Positions 1-5,486 of a stretch of 5,520 nt of DNA are shown piece after piece. Source of the DNA: Actinomycetes bacterium (GTDB lineage: Bacteria; Actinomycetota; Actinomycetes; Propionibacteriales; Nocardioidaceae). The first letter of the stretch is position 1; every line of letters begins with the position of its first letter. Location of the stretch: positions 1-5,520 of the forward strand of contig JAHEXN010000233.1 of NCBI GenBank assembly GCA_023252095.1, written 5' to 3'. Below the pieces are notes generated by a model. That model was not told where the DNA came from and made no database searches. It saw nothing but the letters and a program-made list of their open reading frames with translations. The translations under genes were made by a program, and so were the position numbers.

Positions 1-533
1 CCGTCGTCGTTCATGACCTCGCCGATCACACCTGCGGGCGTGAGGCCCGCGAGCCGGGAGAGGTCGACCGCGGCCTCGGTGTGACCCGGGCGCTCGAGCA
101 CGCCGCCCGGCTTGGCCCGCAGCGGCACGATGTGGCCCGGCTGCGTGATCTCGAACGGCTCGGTCGCCGAGTCGGCGAGGACCCGGCACGTGCGCGCGCG
201 GTCGGAGGCCGAGATGCCCGTCGTGACTCCGTCGCGGGCGTCGATCGAGACCGTGTAGGCGGTGCGCAGGCGGTCGCGGTTGTGGGGCGTCATGAGCGGG
301 ATCGCGAGCCGGTCGAGGATCTCGCCGGTGATCGGCGCGCACACCAGCCCGCTCGAGTAGCGCACCAGGAACGCCATGAGCTCCGGCGTGGCCTTGCTCG
401 CGGCGAAGATGATGTCGCCCTCGTTCTCGCGGTTCTCGTCGTCGACGACCACGACCGCGCGGCCCGCGCGGATGTCATCGATCGCGCGCTCGATCGGGTC
501 GAGCACGACGCGCTCCGTCTCGGTCTGACTCAT
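1..533 (-). CDS. ribBA: 3,4-dihydroxy-2-butanone 4-phosphate synthase (RibB domain, probably of a RibBA fusion), 3' end cut off
   Basis: Makes L-3,4-dihydroxy-2-butanone 4-phosphate and formate from ribulose 5-phosphate, the four-carbon donor for lumazine formation. Only the first 177 codons are in the window; the gene runs off base 1. Seen: the acidic loop DDENRENEGD at residues 31-40, GVTTGISASDRA at 102-113, PGHIVPLRA at 132-140 (His134), and GHTEAAVDL at 150-158 (His151, Glu153). The visible part ends in the MNDD that closes the family's conserved core. In actinobacteria this domain is usually fused to a C-terminal GTP cyclohydrolase II (RibA). That part would lie outside the window, so the fusion is inferred from family habit. 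The ATG at 533 is preceded by GAAGGA (547-542) at 8-base spacing. It overlaps the ribE stop as ATGA, so translational coupling to ribE is likely. All key motifs are present and there is no sign of damage. Confidence is high for the RibB domain, moderate for the fusion. Confidence 0.95.
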   Translation of the reverse strand, partial: MSQTETERVVLDPIERAIDDIRAGRAVVVVDDENRENEGDIIFAASKATPELMAFLVRYSSGLVCAPITGEILDRLAIPLMTPHNRDRLRTAYTVSIDARDGVTTGISASDRARTCRVLADSATEPFEITQPGHIVPLRAKPGGVLERPGHTEAAVDLSRLAGLTPAGVIGEVMNDD

Positions 534-1168
534 GACTGCGGTCCTTCACTTCTGTGGTCGAGCATGCGCTCGACGTACTTGGCCAGCACGTCGACCTCGA
601 GGTTGACGAGGTCACCGGGCTGGAGGGCGCCGAGCGTGGTGTCGGCGAGCGTCGTGGGAATCAGCGAGACCGAGAACCAGGTCGCCCCGGGCCCGTCGTC
701 GGACCCGTCTCCGTCGACGACCTCGACGACGGTCAGGGAGACGCCCTGGACCGTGATCGAGCCCTTCTCGACGAGGTACCGGGCAAGACCGTGGGGCACC
801 GAGAAGCGCAGGACCTCCCAGTGCTCGCTCGGCGTGCGGTCCAGGAGCCGGCCCGTGCCGTCGACGTGGCCCTGCACGAGGTGCCCGCCGAGGCGGTCGC
901 CCGCGGCGAGCGCCCGCTCCAGGTTCACGGGCGAACCGATGGCGAGGGCCCCGAGCGACGTGCGGGCGAGCGACTCCGCCATGACGTCGGCGGTGAAGGT
1001 GTCGGGCGTGGGGTCGACGACCGTGAGGCAGCAGCCGTTGACGGCGATCGAGTCGCCGTGCCCGGCGTCGCTCGTGACGACCGCGTCGCGCACCGTGAGG
1101 CGCACGGCGTCACCCTGTTGCTCGATCGCGGTGATGGTGCCGATCGACTCGACAAGTCCGGTGAACAT
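530..1168 (-). CDS. ribE: Riboflavin synthase, alpha-chain type
   Basis: Dismutates two 6,7-dimethyl-8-ribityllumazines into riboflavin and the pyrimidine precursor, the last step of riboflavin synthesis, in the cytosol. The 212-residue protein has the family's two lumazine-binding barrels in tandem. Barrel 1 (about 1-98) starts with the hallmark MFTGLVE and carries VNGCCLTV (43-50) and MAESLARTSLG (63-73). Barrel 2 (about 99-203) carries GGHLVQGHVDGTG (94-106), GSITVQGVSLTV (136-147) and IPTTLADTTLG (170-180). The paired motifs show the internal duplication. The start is fixed by MFTG and a GAGGGAGA Shine-Dalgarno-like run (1186-1179), 10 bases upstream. Its ATG shares one base with the ribD stop (TGATG), and its own stop overlaps the next ATG. 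The loop after SLTV, about residues 151-163, is rich in Gly and Asp and looks longer than usual. Some genomes call this gene ribC. Expression should follow the FMN riboswitch upstream of ribD. Confidence 0.97.
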   Translation of the reverse strand: MFTGLVESIGTITAIEQQGDAVRLTVRDAVVTSDAGHGDSIAVNGCCLTVVDPTPDTFTADVMAESLARTSLGALAIGSPVNLERALAAGDRLGGHLVQGHVDGTGRLLDRTPSEHWEVLRFSVPHGLARYLVEKGSITVQGVSLTVVEVVDGDGSDDGPGATWFSVSLIPTTLADTTLGALQPGDLVNLEVDVLAKYVERMLDHRSEGPQS

Positions 1169-2217
1169 CAGACGTAGGTCTCCCTCGGTGCCTGGCCCGG
1201 GGTCCCCACGATGCGGATGTCCGGGCCGATCATCCGCAGGTCGTCGATCTGGATGGGGCGCAGGTCGGCCAGCGTCGCCGCCTCGCCCTCGAGCGCCGCG
1301 CGGCCGGAGCCGAGCATCGAGGGCGCGATGTAGCCGATCACGCGATCGATCAGCCCGGCCTTCCAGAATCCCCCGGCGAGCCGAGGACCGCCCTCGAGCC
1401 ACACGTGCTTGACGTGGTTCTCGGTGAGCTTCGCCAGCACTTCCTCGGGCTCGCGCGACTGGATCATGAGCGTCGGCGCGACGCGGTCGAAGACCCGGTA
1501 GTAGTTCGGGATCGTGGACTCCCCCACGACGACGCGCAGCGGCTGCAGCTCGTACGGCAGGGGCAGGTCGTCGACGTCGCGCACCGTGAGGCGCGGGTCG
1601 TCGGCCAGCACGGCACCGGTTCCGGCGACGATGGCGTCGCACTGGGACCGGTACTGCTGGACGTCGCGCCGGGCGTCGGGCCCCGTGATCCACTTGCTCG
1701 AGCCGTCCGGGGCCGCGCTCAGGCCGTCGAGGGTCGCGGCGTACTTCCACGTGACGAACGGTCGCCCGTGGGTCACCGCGAAACGCCATGCGCGGTTCTG
1801 GGGCTCGGCCTCGTCGGCCAGCACGCCGGTCTCGACCTCGATGCCGGCGGCACGCAGCACGTCGGCTCCGCCACCCGCCTCGGGGTGCGGATCGGTCTGG
1901 GCGATGACGACCCGCGCGACGCCCGCCTGGATCAACGCCTCGGTGCACGGGCCGGTGTTGCCGACGTGCCGGCACGGCTCCAGCGTGACGACAGCCGTGC
2001 CGCCGCGCGCGCGGTCGCCCGCGGCGGCCAGTGCCTCGATCTCCGCGTGGGCGCCCTTGCGCACCGTCGCGCCGACGCCGACCTCGGCGCCGTCCGCGTC
2101 GAGCACGACGCAGCCGACGGTGGGATTGGGCAGGCAGTTGCCGCGCTCGCGCGCCGCGTCGATCGCGCGGCGCATGGCAGCCTCGATCTGGGCCTGAAGC
2201 TCGATCTCGCTCGCCAT
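1168..2217 (-). CDS. ribD: Bifunctional diaminohydroxyphosphoribosylaminopyrimidine deaminase / 5-amino-6-(5-phosphoribosylamino)uracil reductase
   Basis: Carries out deamination of the pyrimidine ring, then NADPH-dependent reduction of the ribosyl side chain, after GTP cyclohydrolase II. The protein has 349 residues, normal for RibD. The N-terminal cytidine-deaminase-like domain (about 1-145) has NPTVGCVV (31-38), the zinc ligand and catalytic pair HAE (57-59), and zinc cysteines in EPC (80-82) and at Cys91. The C-terminal reductase domain (about 153-340) has PFVTWKYAATLDG (153-165), SSKWITG (173-179), DAIVAGTGAVLADDPRLTVR (194-213) and LEGGPRLAGGF (274-284). I chose the ATG at 2217 because GGAGG lies 5 bases before it. 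An in-frame GTG two codons earlier (2223) overlaps that ribosome site and is unlikely to be used. The zinc motif reads CRHVGNTGPC, with Asn where Arg or Lys is normal. It is the first gene after the FMN riboswitch, and its stop overlaps the ribE start by one base. Confidence 0.97.
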   Translation of the reverse strand: MASEIELQAQIEAAMRRAIDAARERGNCLPNPTVGCVVLDADGAEVGVGATVRKGAHAEIEALAAAGDRARGGTAVVTLEPCRHVGNTGPCTEALIQAGVARVVIAQTDPHPEAGGGADVLRAAGIEVETGVLADEAEPQNRAWRFAVTHGRPFVTWKYAATLDGLSAAPDGSSKWITGPDARRDVQQYRSQCDAIVAGTGAVLADDPRLTVRDVDDLPLPYELQPLRVVVGESTIPNYYRVFDRVAPTLMIQSREPEEVLAKLTENHVKHVWLEGGPRLAGGFWKAGLIDRVIGYIAPSMLGSGRAALEGEAATLADLRPIQIDDLRMIGPDIRIVGTPGQAPRETYV

Positions 2218-2221
2218 GGGC

Positions 2222-2227
2222 ACCTCC
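2222..2227 (-). promoter_or_regulatory. Shine-Dalgarno site of ribD
   Basis: The transcript reads GGAGGT from 2227 to 2222, five bases before the ATG at 2217. It is the strongest ribosome site in the window. It also decides the ribD start, because the competing GTG at 2223 lies inside it. A perfectly complementary CCTCC sits upstream at 2317-2313, within the expression platform of the riboswitch. Confidence 0.8.
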
Positions 2228-2247
2228 GGTCGGGCTCACGACCGCGA

Positions 2248-2326
2248 GGCGACGGGACGGGTGTGGGGCGGACCTGTCCCGTGCGGGACCGTCCGTCGCC
2301 ATCCCTCCGCGAGGAGGGGCGACGAC
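2248..2326 (-). promoter_or_regulatory. Expression platform of the FMN riboswitch with competing hairpins
   Basis: This lies between the aptamer and the ribD ribosome site. Hairpin A (2326-2291): 2323-2319 pairs with 2299-2295 (GTCGC/GCGAC), topped by CCCTCC (2318-2313) with GGAGGG (2308-2303) around a TCGC loop. An optional outer GTC/GAC pair lies beyond a bulged G at 2294. Stem B: GGCGACGGAC (2300-2291) can pair instead with GTCCCGTCGCC (2258-2248), 10 base pairs with one bulged C. It encloses a small GTCCC-GCAC-GGGAC hairpin (2289-2276). A and B use the same strand and exclude each other. There is no T-run, so control of translation is more likely than termination. The pairings are read directly from sequence. 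Which form goes with bound FMN is not known. Confidence 0.55.
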
Positions 2327-2330
2327 CCAC

Positions 2331-2450
2331 GACTCTTCCCTTCCGGACTTTCACCGTCGGTCCCGGAGTTCCACCAGGTCAACCGGGTCCAGGTGGACAC
2401 GGGTCGCGGACTGTCACCGCCGGCTCGGAATTGCACCGACCCCAGAGTCT
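2331..2450 (-). ncRNA. FMN riboswitch aptamer (RFN element)
   Basis: Binds flavin mononucleotide in the nascent mRNA and lowers expression of riboflavin genes when FMN is plentiful. In transcript order the conserved blocks are all present: GGGGTCGGTGCAATTCCGA (from about 2443), CCGGCGGTGACAGTCCGCGA, GACCTGGTGGAACTCCGGGA, CCGACGGTGAAAGTCCGGA and a closing GGGAAGAG. The basal helix P1 is GACTCT (2449-2444) with AGAGTC (2336-2331). A short variable stem GTCC-ACCT-GGAC lies at about 2398-2387. The match to the RFN consensus, plus the position directly ahead of ribD, makes this near certain. It governs ribD and, through overlapping cistrons, ribE and ribBA. It lies after rpe, so fmt, rsmB and rpe should escape FMN control. 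Confidence 0.97.
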
Positions 2451-2475
2451 GTGAGCGATTGCTCGTTCGTGACCG

Positions 2476-2503
2476 ATTCTACTCAGGCGGGAAACGGCGT
2501 CGC
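2476..2503 (-). promoter_or_regulatory. Probable promoter of the riboflavin operon
   Basis: The transcript strand has TAGAAT (2481-2476), five of six matches to the -10 consensus, standing out in a GC-rich background. A weak GCGACG (2503-2498, sharing only the central GAC with the -35 consensus) lies 16 bases upstream. Transcription would begin near 2470, about 20 bases before the aptamer helix P1. The site lies just after the rpe stop (2533), where a separate promoter for an FMN-controlled unit is expected. Only the -10 box is persuasive. Confidence 0.5.
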
Positions 2504-2532
2504 GCAGTGCCCACATTCCGACACGGGCATGC

Positions 2533-3198
2533 TCAGTGGGCGCAGGCCGCGACCGCGGAGGCGCGAAGGGCCTCGACCATCTGCTCGGGGTCGTCGGCCC
2601 CGAACACGGCGGAGCCGGCCACGAAGACGTCGGCCCCGGCGTCGGCGCACCGCTCGATCGTGTCGAGCGAGACGCCGCCGTCGACCTGGAGCCAGACGTC
2701 GCCGCCGCTGGCCGCGATGAGCTCGCGCGCACGCCGGATCTTGGGCAGGCACAGGTCGAGGAACTTCTGCCCACCGAATCCAGGCTCGACCGTCATGACC
2801 AGGACCATGTCGAGCTCGGGCAGAAGGTCGGCGTACGGCTCGATCGGCGTGGCGGGCTTGAGCGCCATCGAGGCGCGGGCGCCCTGAGACCGGATCTCCC
2901 GCGCCAGGCGCACGGGCGCCGCGGCCGCCTCGACGTGGAACGTGATGCTGCCGGCGCCCGCCTCGGCGTAGGCGGGGGCCCAGCGGTCCGGGTCGGCGAT
3001 CATGAGGTGCGCGTCGATGGGCTGCGCGGCGGCCTTGCCGAGCGCCTCGATGACCGGCAGCCCGAGCGTGAGGTTCGGGACGAAGTGGTTGTCCATGACG
3101 TCCATGTGCAGCCAGTCCGCGTTCGGGATGCGCGCGGCCTCGTCGGCGAGGTGCGCGAAGTCGGCGTTGAGCAGGCTCGGCGTGATCTGGATGCCCAT
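2533..3198 (-). CDS. rpe: Ribulose-phosphate 3-epimerase
   Basis: Interconverts D-ribulose 5-phosphate and D-xylulose 5-phosphate in the pentose phosphate pathway; a cytosolic TIM-barrel metalloenzyme. The protein has 221 residues, typical for the family. Seen: ITPSLLNADF at 5-14, HMDVMDNHFVPN at 31-42 (metal and acid-base residues His31 and Asp33), IDAHLM at 61-66 (His64), MTVEPGFGGQKF at 135-146 (phosphate loop), VDGG at 172-175 (Asp173) and VAGSAVFG at 193-200. The set is complete. The ATG at 3198 lies 10 bases after the rsmB stop. There is no good Shine-Dalgarno run, only AGG near 3210-3208, so translation probably depends on ribosomes arriving from rsmB. Its substrate ribulose 5-phosphate is also the RibB substrate, a plausible reason for sitting beside the rib genes. 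The tail ends in a short Ala-rich stretch and His. No convincing terminator follows it. Confidence 0.97.
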   Translation of the reverse strand: MGIQITPSLLNADFAHLADEAARIPNADWLHMDVMDNHFVPNLTLGLPVIEALGKAAAQPIDAHLMIADPDRWAPAYAEAGAGSITFHVEAAAAPVRLAREIRSQGARASMALKPATPIEPYADLLPELDMVLVMTVEPGFGGQKFLDLCLPKIRRARELIAASGGDVWLQVDGGVSLDTIERCADAGADVFVAGSAVFGADDPEQMVEALRASAVAACAH

Positions 3199-3208
3199 GG
3201 CGGGCAGC

Positions 3209-4480
3209 CTAGCGACGGCGCAGGAGGGCCACGAACATCGCATCGGTGCCGTCGCGGTGCGGCCACCAGCGCTGCACCTTCTCCAGGGTCGCGACACCCG
3301 GACCGACCGACTCGATGACGTCGAGCGTCTCCGACGGCGACGGGGAGCACGTGGCGTACGCCATGACGCCACCGGGACGCAGCAGCTCCATGCCGCGACG
3401 CAGCAGTGCGCGCTGCAGGGGCACGAGCGACTCGAGGTCCTCGGGCCGGCGGCGCCAGCGTGCCTCGGGGCGTCGGCGCAGCGCACCCAGCCCCGTGCAC
3501 GGCGCGTCGATCAGGATGCGGTCGAACGAGCCGGGCTCCCACGGCCCCTCGCGCCCGTCGTGCACCGTGACCTCGACGTCCGGGAGCGCGCGCAGCGACT
3601 GTCGGACGAGCTCCGCACGGTGCGGCTGCATCTCGTTCGCGACGAGGTGGGCACCGCGCTCGACCGCGAGGGCTCCGAGCAGCGCGGCCTTGCCACCCGG
3701 CCCCGCGCACAGGTCGAGCCACCGGTCGCGAGGCGGCTCGAGCGGCAGGTCGACCAGCGCCTTCGCGACGAGCTGCGATCCCTCGTCCTGGACCGCGGCG
3801 CGCCCTTCGCGCACTGCCGCGATCGATCCGGGGTCGCCGCCGTCGAGGACCACGGCCCACGGCGACAGCAGGCCTGGCGTGCCGGGCAGCTCCGCGACCG
3901 TGGCGAGCCGGGGTCGCGCCACCAGCGTGACCTTGGGCGGGACGTTGTCGGCTGCCAGGAGCTCCTCGAGCTCGTGCGACGCGTCGACGGCGAGGAGGGA
4001 GCGACGCAGCTCGGCCACGACCCACGCGGGGTGCGAGTAGCGGACCGCCAGGGCGTCGTCGCCAGTCAGACCTTCGGTCACGAGCTCGATCCAGCTCGCG
4101 AGGTCGCGCTCGGAGACACGCCGCAGGATCGCGTTGACGAAGCCTGCCGGCTTGTGACCGACGACGCGCTTGACCAGCGCGACCGACGTCGAGACGGCGG
4201 CGTGGTCCGGCACCCGCATCGCGAGCAGCTGGTGCGCGCCGAGACGCAGCACGTCGCGGACGGCCGGGTCCAGGTCTCGCTTCGCGAGCTGGTCGATCAC
4301 GGCGTCGTAGGTGCCCTGCCAGCGGATCGTGCCGTGCGTCAGCTCGGTCGCGAACGCGGCGTCCCGGGTGTCGAGGTTCTGCTCGGTCATCAGGCGCGGC
4401 AGGAGCAGGTTGACGTAGGCGTCGTCCTCGCGGACCGCTGCCAGCACGGTGTACGCGACCCCGCGCGCGACGTCGCTCAT
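3209..4480 (-). CDS. rsmB: 16S rRNA (cytosine-5-)-methyltransferase RsmB (Fmu/Sun family)
   Basis: Methylates C5 of a cytosine in 16S rRNA (C967 in E. coli numbering) using S-adenosylmethionine. The 423-residue protein is close to the usual length of about 430. An N-terminal NusB-like RNA-binding domain (about 1-135) has FATELTHGTIRWQGTYD at 43-59 and KPAGFVNAILRR at 110-121. The catalytic domain (about 180-423) has AVQDEGSQLV at 229-238, the SAM loop LDLCAGPGGK at 255-264, and IDAPCTGLGALRRRPEARW at 324-342. The catalytic cysteines are Cys328 in APCTG and Cys378 in YATCSPSPSE. The end, PHRDGTDAMFVALLRR, is the family's normal C-terminus. The ATG at 4480 overlaps the fmt stop as ATGA, with only a weak GAGG (4494-4491) ahead, so translation is probably coupled to fmt. 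The exact target base in this organism is inferred from family membership. Confidence 0.95.
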   Translation of the reverse strand: MSDVARGVAYTVLAAVREDDAYVNLLLPRLMTEQNLDTRDAAFATELTHGTIRWQGTYDAVIDQLAKRDLDPAVRDVLRLGAHQLLAMRVPDHAAVSTSVALVKRVVGHKPAGFVNAILRRVSERDLASWIELVTEGLTGDDALAVRYSHPAWVVAELRRSLLAVDASHELEELLAADNVPPKVTLVARPRLATVAELPGTPGLLSPWAVVLDGGDPGSIAAVREGRAAVQDEGSQLVAKALVDLPLEPPRDRWLDLCAGPGGKAALLGALAVERGAHLVANEMQPHRAELVRQSLRALPDVEVTVHDGREGPWEPGSFDRILIDAPCTGLGALRRRPEARWRRRPEDLESLVPLQRALLRRGMELLRPGGVMAYATCSPSPSETLDVIESVGPGVATLEKVQRWWPHRDGTDAMFVALLRRR

Positions 4481-5412
4481 GCCTGCGCCGCCTCGGTGAA
4501 GGACGCGGGCACGTCGGTGAGGCCACGGCCCCAGTCGGCGGCCGCCATGGGCTTCTTGCCGTGCGGGACGACCGTGCCCAGGACGACGTCGGTCGTGGCG
4601 GTGCCCACCCGGACCTCCCGCTTGCCGAACTGGACCTGCCCGGGCGCCAGGGTCGACTCCTCGGCGATCGTGAGCGGCTCGATCTTGACCCGGAGGCCGC
4701 CGAGCTGGGTCCAGGCCCCCGGGGCCGGGGTGCAGCCCCGCACGTGGCGATCGATCGCGAATGCCGGGCGGTTCCACACGATCCGCGCGTCCTCGGTCGT
4801 GAGCTTCGGTGCAAGGCTCACGAGCTCCTCGTCCTGGCGCTGCACGCCGATGTCGCCGTCCTCGATGTGGTCGAGGGCGTCGACGAGCAGTCGCGCTCCC
4901 TCGTCGGCGAGGCGGGCCAGCAGCGTTCCTGCGGTGTCGTCGGGCCGGATGCGCTCGGTGATGACCCCGAGCACGGGCCCCTCGTCGAGGCCCTCGGTGA
5001 GGCTGAAGACGCCGGCGCCCGTGACCTCGTCGCCGGCCATGATCGAGCGCTGCACGGGTGCGGCGCCCCGCCAGGACGGCAGCACGGAGAAGTGCAGGTT
5101 GACCCACCCGAGCGGCGGGACGTCGAGCGCCTCGCGGCGGATCAGCGCCCCGTAGGCGACGATCGGGCAGCAGTCGGGGGCGATCTCGCGCAACCGCGCC
5201 AGAAACTCCGGCTCGGAGGGCTTCGCCGGCTTGAGGACCTCGATGCCGTGCTCCGCGGCGAGCTGCGCCACGGGCGACTCCACCATCGTGCGACCGCGTC
5301 CGGCGCGGGCGTCAGGACGGGTCACGACGGCGGCGACCTCGTGTCGGCTCGCGATCAGCGCGCGCAACGAGGGCAGGGCGGTCTCAGGGGTTCCGGCGAA
5401 GACGATTCTCAT
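4477..5412 (-). CDS. fmt: Methionyl-tRNA formyltransferase
   Basis: Transfers a formyl group from 10-formyltetrahydrofolate to methionyl-initiator tRNA so that translation starts with formyl-Met. The 311-residue length is normal. The N-terminal formyltransferase domain (about 1-195) begins MRIVFAGTPE and carries PIVAYGALI (83-91), VNLHFSVLPSWRGAAPVQ (104-121) with Asn105 and His107, TGAGVFSLTEGLDEGP (131-146) with catalytic Asp143, and TAGTLLARLA (160-169). The C-terminal tRNA-binding barrel (about 200-311) has RGCTPAPGAW (225-234). The start at 5412 is chosen because MRIVFAGTP is the usual family N-terminus. A GTG at 5439 would add nine unsupported residues. No Shine-Dalgarno run lies at useful spacing, but a -10-like box is 8 bases upstream, which suggests a leaderless mRNA. 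It is the first gene of the minus-strand block and overlaps rsmB by four bases. The motif LDEGP has Glu where Thr is commoner. Confidence 0.97.
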   Translation of the reverse strand: MRIVFAGTPETALPSLRALIASRHEVAAVVTRPDARAGRGRTMVESPVAQLAAEHGIEVLKPAKPSEPEFLARLREIAPDCCPIVAYGALIRREALDVPPLGWVNLHFSVLPSWRGAAPVQRSIMAGDEVTGAGVFSLTEGLDEGPVLGVITERIRPDDTAGTLLARLADEGARLLVDALDHIEDGDIGVQRQDEELVSLAPKLTTEDARIVWNRPAFAIDRHVRGCTPAPGAWTQLGGLRVKIEPLTIAEESTLAPGQVQFGKREVRVGTATTDVVLGTVVPHGKKPMAAADWGRGLTDVPASFTEAAQA

Positions 5413-5420
5413 CGCGGCCG

Positions 5421-5426
5421 AGTCTA
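5421..5426 (-). promoter_or_regulatory. Possible -10 box for a leaderless fmt transcript
   Basis: The transcript strand reads TAGACT from 5426 to 5421, fitting the actinobacterial TANNNT -10 pattern. It ends 8 bases before the fmt ATG at 5412, so transcription would begin at or next to the start codon. The only -35 candidate, TGGGGA (5449-5444) at 17 bases, is poor. No other promoter-like site is apparent in the 74 bases between fmt and its divergent neighbour on this strand. Confidence 0.4.
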
Positions 5427-5455
5427 GGGACTCCCCCACCCGGTCCCCACGTCGC

Positions 5456-5461
5456 TAGGCT
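5456..5461 (+). promoter_or_regulatory. Possible -10 box for the divergent plus-strand gene
   Basis: TAGGCT at 5456-5461 fits TANNNT and would place a transcription start near 5468, about 19 bases before the ATG at 5487, enough for the ribosome site between. No -35 element is recognisable. The two -10-like boxes (this one and 5426-5421) are about 30 bases apart and point away from each other, as in a compact divergent promoter region. Confidence 0.35.
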
Positions 5462-5476
5462 GGCGGGCGCCCGACG

Positions 5477-5484
5477 AAGGAGAG
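5477..5484 (+). promoter_or_regulatory. Ribosome binding site of the plus-strand gene
   Basis: AAGGAGAG precedes the ATG at 5487, with GGAG ending 4 bases before it. It is a clear Shine-Dalgarno match and the main support for a real gene starting at the window edge. Confidence 0.7.
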
Positions 5485-5486
5485 TC

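Noticed and set aside
81..1412. Plus-strand open frame of 443 codons opposite ribBA and ribE
   Set aside because: Antisense to well-conserved riboflavin genes, with low-complexity Arg-rich product and no recognisable domain; a GC-rich shadow.
2276..2289. GTCCC-GCAC-GGGAC hairpin as a Rho-independent terminator of the riboswitch
   Set aside because: Short stem with no following T-run. It fits better as an inner element of the larger alternative stem.
530..2302. Minus-strand frame of 590 codons that begins in the ribD leader (ATG at 2302 just after GGAGG) and reads into ribE
   Set aside because: The part before ribE is ribD read out of frame, rich in Arg and Gly with no motif. The GGAGG is only one base from that ATG, too close for initiation. 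True RibE starts at 1168 with the family hallmark MFTG.
2508..2529. Possible terminator hairpin after rpe (TGCCC at 2529-2525 with GGGCA at 2512-2508)
   Set aside because: Only five base pairs around a 12-base loop with no T-run; not distinguishable from chance.
3000..4814. Minus-strand 604-codon frame running across fmt, rsmB and rpe
   Set aside because: It is in a different frame from all three genes it crosses, and its product is low-complexity Arg/Pro/Ala. RsmB and Rpe motifs occur only in the called frames.
3002..5155. Very long plus-strand open frame (717 codons) opposite rsmB and fmt
   Set aside because: It lies antisense to two clear enzyme genes, is extremely rich in Arg, Gly, Ala and Ser, and shows no family motif. 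Long antisense open frames are expected in DNA of this GC content.
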